A stretch of 64,000 nucleotides of DNA from positions 62,001 to 126,000 of IMG/VR virus record IMGVR_UViG_3300008952_000009; one strand, written 5' to 3'. Origin of the DNA: a virus. The position numbers were made by a program, and so were the translations under genes. The notes beneath the pieces are model-generated. The model was not told the origin of the DNA, did no database searches, and was given only the letters and a program-made list of their open reading frames with translations. Below are positions 62,401-64,000 of the stretch, piece after piece. How positions within the stretch are numbered: the first letter of the stretch is position 1; every line of letters begins with the position of its first letter.

Positions 62401-63023
62401 TGCTCACCCTCAACCGAACCAGTAGTAGTAAAGTCAAACACTACCTCTCTTTTGGTCTTTGACGTTCCAACAAATTCTGGTTTTTTCAACCAAAACTCTA
62501 CAGTATTTCCATTTTGTCCATTAATTTCAAGATTAGAAAACCTAGAACTTGCAGTGTGAAATATGTTCCCTACGTTCGGACCACCCTTGATAAAGATATA
62601 TTCCTTAGTTGCAGGATTGCCATAGTTGCCAGATACCGATGTTCTAGTGCCCCAACCACCGCCTGCTCTGTTTTCCGAAAGTTTAATGTACCCTGTTGTT
62701 CTTGGATATTCATTCTCAAAGAGATGTAGGTCGAAACCACTTGAGTCATTGAAGAATCTTAATTTCTCTCTTAAGGTACCATCATAAGGGTAGAGTTGCT
62801 GGATTCTTTTTATACCTGCATCATAGTATTCTTCCAGGGAACCATATTGAACAAATTCTTCTGGAACAGAAAAGTCTGTGTGAGATTTTACTCGAACTTT
62901 ATCCTTGATATATTCTTCAATATATCCAACGGACTCCACGTCCGATAGGTACGCCGAAAAATCTCTTTTGGATTCTGTTTTTTGAGAACCCCCACCTCTT
63001 CCAAATAAACTTTTAAGACTCAT
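50487..63023 (-). CDS. Giant LamG-containing virion protein (4178 aa)
   Basis: The largest gene, 12.5 kb. At least three concanavalin/LamG-like segments are visible: about residues 150-360 (TVEFWLKKPEFVGTSK, WHHYSFTMQN, SYVDGELH), 760-880 (RRWHVAVRTR, YVGTHR) and 2970-3200 (GVSFWMYLP, WNHYYVEFDLN, FVNGRPY). The beta module shared with two other genes lies near 1380-1495. Between these are large Ser/Thr/Asn/Gly-rich beta regions. Residues 470-560 look like a helical virion-anchoring region (ITQIMASYFDSLFIQIKEMK). It starts 2 bases after the preceding stop. The make-up suits a giant tail fibre, baseplate arm or adhesin that binds host glycans. No catalytic motif is seen. Confidence 0.72.
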   Translation of the reverse strand: MSLKSLFGRGGGSQKTESKRDFSAYLSDVESVGYIEEYIKDKVRVKSHTDFSVPEEFVQYGSLEEYYDAGIKRIQQLYPYDGTLREKLRFFNDSSGFDLHLFENEYPRTTGYIKLSENRAGGGWGTRTSVSGNYGNPATKEYIFIKGGPNVGNIFHTASSRFSNLEINGQNGNTVEFWLKKPEFVGTSKTKREVVFDFTTTGSVEGEHKYGRFTIELDSSDSAKSPFLVTYQSGTTGFKDVRVGKPALYTSGSDDAWHHYSFTMQNVSSSVRLRSYVDGELHQTIMTGSSVGTLNTAMVGTIGSLVAYKDARELGAGNAASDRPQYPGRGYGKLSGSLDEFRFWKTARNSKEVGRFYNHQIGAGTNKNVENSSLGVYYKFNEGLVGDSGIDNIVLDYSGRVSNGDWVGYASVGRHTGSAITESSASFKEFRDPILYSTHPDVVAFTTSSLEEGYAFDLTNNSSLYYSIPDWIVDEDGQENGHELRKITQIMASYFDSLFIQIKEMKDVKENKYPDLKYKPHPFNNVKLESLGLVTPELFLDKDTINIFNDRNEEDKFREKLHNVKNFIYNNIYNNINSIYKSKGTERSFRNLFRCFGVDSELIKMNLYSTDSVYPLENSYIHSTVKNKYVNFDSESSTDATVFQTASLPGTYRQKDARGYVTGSSALPAGSTTQAQIFFPNRYPIEHDFYRSTPLSSSLFGCHAVRTNTAGQNGTSHAWTAVGDDDANFQVYAVKDTQNSTTAKFVLTCRNGLFDPIETEFIPDLYTSRRWHVAVRTRLENRLNPDAMNVSGSATSYFIELACINAIGNQIDQQHIISSSMSQAVGAAFTQASRRFYVGTHRTDFDGGILQRSDIKATNFRHWLTFLSDDELHQHTIDPKSFGVTNPTRDILPLGNAGGCHTPRSELLTINWNFESLTGSNTNGEMWVTDVSSGSVDSNLVGGSIEDTIKYMHPAKGISFGTIGTGSIDVEFDQAAKLQPLENVRSGDMVNISLNDDVVFTRETKPTDYYFSFEKSMYAVVSDEMLNFFAGINDFNNAIGAPVERFRQDYKGLSKLRQMFFDRVGNSPDIERFMEYYKWLDSSLSVMIDQFVPASVAASEDIRNVIESHILERNKFQSKYPTLELKKVEPLGQIRAINELLYDWNRGHAPLGSPNNKNCLWTSERAQRNTDLFVSGTLETDSDREIIRRASITSVSGSTYATRRLSRPYRLTVEDQRHAKGGDNTFGNKKKRFYTGVTSAHEKTHIAVTASEAASTACKDVINPHKKHKIHAPADIAFTHKDRDINDIAPFTIYSSSIDAPTDYKASLYLNFKKGVDITNLHSDEYGDDREVTLQSPFTERWVGGNAHRHQDLSGSLLGNIENKKDGRSRSEAFKIATGFESATATITVSDHTEINTSDTIQVIATDGTVITATAHGSTTTTTDINNPTFAVGTAAATALAIAACLNGNSRLTAARIASTVVQVTQNVEGASGNTTITITDSGDPGLTKTDFTGGVDGLYVLPPNATGLDDSNLPIIDHSIQHAQVLRGPLAKRPVNIDNIQSTTSSISLGNYNHMYDIVQYTSEDQRKDFLVDNLEQMTSSNSTGIPGVKEFARFARPVRKTVFKARFASPGGTEVAGNSRGGHGLDRETNQYSVYNSLNYRNLSVRGPMNFLSKLPQSASNKDSNSLVTNHKVNANPRHRRSMSGQKYSGETDINKDNLFVQHPIPQNDYQYAWITASLNTAGRPKIEFAGHLHSFTQAALGGNTTGSLRYERTYEFLSASTPFPGAAAFGNPIVNYAGINFHQYPHTLTNQDLDVGSNTSTLTSSLSTITVYKNNFAADKAITGDSGYLGALGPGHQLTASLFNIGLGFTTAVSTATANTYAAEAVDRSGYSKSFVDSFIGATAVSTGPTPFQYGWTSTNGVYQALAFRGTGLPHTDITNPPVSSDYWSWVALFNPITTPGSIDINFDVINQTSRSNNNMYLQYKKSGGSYVTVLELASNNSDLVASVSNNRHDRTEYVQQSVRLSGLGQGPERPLELRWIVRNSDISMDGLWSIRNIEIKAIAPAHFHTMILSKQGPYGYPSWKQLRVGQTQMGRYLRKKNIYAPPMEIGSPSNEGRRVVRTNTLGNYSWPDSTNHRRIYNTDRDVSNSSFRFTDPPVTSNRYPIKLFGMVLDSKGIPKLAVNKFVFSNIVGKFATDNLTNLLRVQTPDDQKINLLDNNMLRGFDLSKPVTDWARFDMDIFPKEENAYLERTRQRTEFKTDDFWKTVRSERTLTNVTNSQGNTIPRMSIWPLDEPDNFRTTALKTTSDHLGADGAGELFANYSVFHNNLHFPSASAVFARPFPMQATSSLPNSFTVQRFILSASYSAGKIYDQGLNTTNVFPENDLFFQAANTTNYNSIGGSGFNTSPGLPPGWKTHTYNGSSYGTASGPTNSVTEAQVGPRVMSDDFGTPSGLSPMAFVGRSVAVSAMYDPPKSSEHTLYRWVRTTSSYDFPGKITFLLRTGASTTAAGGGIVHKSTTPFYVQIGDEDQSRGDRGYRTVATIGSSSGDIDTYASDTAYQFVDVLVTASLTNQKIRFVSVVTGSSAANDISGQWAMKAPNVFEMKTIERDTFADLNVVNNTLEMAISDMTASFITSSVRTYTPTNSKKELFTPFDETGHSVISTTKISNYADLRGRFYTGSFGNSNNTNTPTYGFEEASGTFAYFLHQSGGYHIQNIYKKDERVDHHLFGSQFFKTPEHSGRNPFNFDNYNDFAHQTRLIAKDFSLVPEFRISEHMDHYINTVGGADPYFTCNDSFLTITGAASPSNSSMDNFYKIYSHTDFVKDFEVVEEQMLEIKSATPQRLMLKCKALKKFLPYKGLYPADRMTQLASEFSSSYSQHADGLWRNVLAPYYAPGIAFNTIKSGISVDYPIFEPHEDKIYNQYGVMFQSASVTSYMMTGSSSDFDNFPKANPNLSRNRIEIGGGSEWAKSLTGSIASGNHNDKIGVSFWMYLPMTNARGREQDWRSFSMDSLYPLQQCGTVISLGSGEVEDQAAFKKGFHLGYAIDNDSLTYSGFENKAQAQTGANKKFKTHFVAAGGNGKDFFVMKCTPPDGARFNPGWNHYYVEFDLNTIDVDNFKCFVNGRPYSTAAEITSSAGFTLDGSSAASVVLDGERNCYLGSHLGAVKSLNADSNVDLGFLGNTVDSTLKRGLATTKPSENIMTEVLVFNKQLDKYSVYALGGSNPDNPPAGATQISALSQGDTASSAKFQSKNHGSQIGPRNPYTVLPRSLHDNLVAWYRPGNDTGYMKAKSSLYASSDYLTDASMTNNLPVFNHASPLYSGKTILASSGSFESKIPDTTAAPTLANHLSGTFYGFSTWSGSLDQSPSWSSRSRRRWNGITDITNPAQYTLYYYVLNGGEIEGNGSTTYDAPAFKTWWTNARDNAGVNWKVLGTTTRSRDGYMVESTLRDNHPAGLSGSANTFVSGAYTIPTFVVGSKFNFTDDASIPRIGSPEYHKHFYTGSMDIGSEPTSLSLNIDTGIKSVTRIPFEAIVDPAIYTPPTVSTEDGNQTLFYEMEPHPSASLLGANTVKRRLTGDLSGPTVWSGSFNVTGAVQNTDFVRGVAAHSSSLVTKLDLDAIASTTTMYTRAASNFYAECLNLFIENSKGVTIRSSDVPQEIDSSVSTYEARVILGSGRGTSRDNPMYNNPAAFGPPCDVGRVKTKTPGGINLPRYYDKLGYGFAPYLPPHYDGLAEATLKFTPDSNTQYNSIRQILSETTVEFERFVSATGSMSSKGSGRSTTDSSVTMMIPASVNRDHAMHLSASFSGFGFNEDSFVQSYNSETGDIIENRSSLVLQTRFECPTFNFTGTADGDVDQPRTSKTTQTLPKIKGIWHQTGSITGKTRPSVWIGGPRDRSKGDLSKLIGLGIEREYNKIGSLPSSKLIKEAVIAVPFKTVNGEKKFFKLPKEEVYQSVRNLGFPEYRLDTEDARREQREAANILDDAAARRSGGSLPGDASSDRLGDPPRAITPRRSIFKMVKSMMDYNIPPHFNFLKYNDPTSKFIEPFAMYIFEFSVTLSRQDVANIWQNVTPDVGLDSYYGEGSRIISSQVVDHELFGPTDLMEDGGFDEDVQWMVFKVKQKAQTNYFKKKKLDKLPDGHPEKKLSVENDIFEYGFNWPYDYFSLIELVNIGTSIDFKYKPLDLQSSGFVGFSKE

Positions 63024-63025
63024 AA

Positions 63026-64000
63026 TTATTCAACTCTAAATTTAAACTCATCCTTATTAACGATGTTTTGACCATAACTATCCGTAGAGACCTCTAGTGC
63101 GTACATGTACCCAGGCTCAAATAGAGACATATCAAGCTTGAAAAAACTTCCGCTTGAATCATATGACATCTTACTGTGTGGAATACTTCCTGAACCATAC
63201 GATACAACCTCCTCTCCATCAATAACCCTATACGCCCGATAATATACATTATACAACACTTCATTCTGTAATTTATTACTTGCTACAGTATATATGTTTG
63301 GTTGGTGATCTTTTCTTCTCACATTAAGTCTCAATGATGGATTATCCTTGGTTCTATACACAGGTTTTAGATTAGACAAGGACACCACATACTCTTCATC
63401 TGCATTGCTATATGGGAGAGGTGTGTGTGTCTTGACATATATTGCGGATCCTGTAAACAACTCATGCTTACCGCCATTGTGACTACTATCCGTATGAGAC
63501 CAGACATCATAAACCTTTGTGTGAGAACCTGTGGTTGCTAATGATGCGCTGTAAATCCCTGTTTCATGTAAGTAACATTCCGCAAAGTCTTGTGCCTGAC
63601 CGTCAGCAAAGGTATTGCTTGGCACTGATACGTTCGTCACCGATGCCATACTAAGCGCTTTGTTGCCTGCGGTTCCAATAGCGTTCTGGGTGACTGTCAC
63701 GGTACCGTCGCCGTTGTCTACTGCGGTAACTGCTAAACTGGTGTTCGCAATAGATTGTTGTATTCTTTCTGCAATTCCAGCATTGTTGCCAAGCACAGAG
63801 AAAATACCAACAGTGGACGTGGTTGAACTATTTGCTGCGACTGAATTGTTCCCCTGTTGGAATGTAAACGTAACGGATGCGTCAGCAGAATCGGTCATCG
63901 TAAAAGTCTCAGCATTTCCAGGATTACCAGCAACGGTTATAGTTGCCTTTGCGCGTCCATCCTGAACGCCGCCTCCAACTGGTAGAACAATTGCTTTTGA
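63026..64000 (-). CDS. Virion protein with an FxGG-type beta module (partial, enters from the right edge)
   Basis: The frame is open to the right edge; an internal ATG at 63898 is not the start, because the protein's strands continue upstream (ATITVAGNPGNAETFTMTDS). The left part (the C-terminal 200 residues visible) is Tyr-rich and beta-like, with LYEPGYMYAL-type end FEPGYMYALEVSTDSYGQN. The right part is the beta module also found in the 4178-aa protein and the head-operon protein: ATITV strand, then a TVTVTQNAIGTAGN signature. The gene couples to the 4178-aa gene with a 2-base gap. Likely a tail or fibre component. Confidence 0.65.
   Translation of the reverse strand, partial: SKAIVLPVGGGVQDGRAKATITVAGNPGNAETFTMTDSADASVTFTFQQGNNSVAANSSTTSTVGIFSVLGNNAGIAERIQQSIANTSLAVTAVDNGDGTVTVTQNAIGTAGNKALSMASVTNVSVPSNTFADGQAQDFAECYLHETGIYSASLATTGSHTKVYDVWSHTDSSHNGGKHELFTGSAIYVKTHTPLPYSNADEEYVVSLSNLKPVYRTKDNPSLRLNVRRKDHQPNIYTVASNKLQNEVLYNVYYRAYRVIDGEEVVSYGSGSIPHSKMSYDSSGSFFKLDMSLFEPGYMYALEVSTDSYGQNIVNKDEFKFRVE

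Noticed and set aside
1-64000. Many plus-strand frames of 60-160 codons
   Set aside because: All lie opposite recognised minus-strand genes, lack coherent domains and have no consistent ribosome binding sites. The window has a single coding strand.

Overview
The window is a stretch of a large, strictly lytic-type, T4-like contractile-tailed phage (myovirus). Every gene I can support lies on the minus strand, so the transcripts run from about 64000 down to 1. There are no tRNAs, rRNAs, insertion sequences, integrase or CRISPR arrays. Genes are packed end to end with ATGA or TAATG overlaps, and the longest gap is about 140 bases. The moderate-to-low GC, T4-type core genes, a ribosomal protein bS21 homologue, a J-domain protein and LamG-rich giant virion proteins resemble uncultivated marine T4-like phages. 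The host cannot be read from the sequence. A Gram-negative host is suggested by a lipoprotein and spanin-like proteins.

Layout in transcription order. (1) 64000-38783: a very large tail, baseplate and fibre module. It holds a partial virion protein, a 4178-residue LamG-containing protein, a GTG-started 350-aa protein, two unknown proteins of over 1100 aa, a protein sharing its N-terminal module with the 350-aa protein, and a paralogous pair of 415 and 437 aa. (2) 38783-33339: a DNA-metabolism island with a J-domain protein, RuvC-like resolvase, DnaG/gp61-type primase, a 62-aa protein and a single-chain SbcD-SbcC (gp47-gp46) fusion. (3) 33325-31128: a candidate lysis/envelope cassette (holin-like protein, coiled-coil membrane proteins, zinc-ribbon protein, Cys-rich lipoprotein). 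(4) 31131-20601: packaging and head genes, namely terminase large subunit, portal, prohead protease, bS21, small beta-rich proteins, scaffold and major capsid protein. (5) 20458-14967: head-decoration candidate, neck proteins (gp13/gp14-like) and two tandem tail-terminator-like paralogs. (6) 14886-8527: two related long-fibre genes with 26-residue repeats. (7) 8385-1: tail sheath, tail tube, gp26-like baseplate protein, tape measure protein and the start of a second, tape-measure-like protein.

Two themes recur. The first is duplication: paired tape-measure-like proteins, paired fibres, paired tail terminators, the paired 415/437-aa proteins, a shared N-terminal module in the 341- and 350-aa proteins, and a beta-module dispersed over three separate genes. 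The second is a simple regulatory layout. Four strong minus-strand hairpin terminators separate units in the fibre/head region, and an exact CTATTTA motif sits 19-56 bases upstream of seven start codons, a good candidate for the phage's late promoter.

The most unusual points are a near-perfect ribosome binding site inside the 1329-aa fibre ORF, placed exactly where the paralogous 758-aa fibre begins, which suggests two products from one gene; the SbcD-SbcC fusion; a phage-borne bS21 in the head operon; and a 16-codon mini-gene ahead of the prohead protease.
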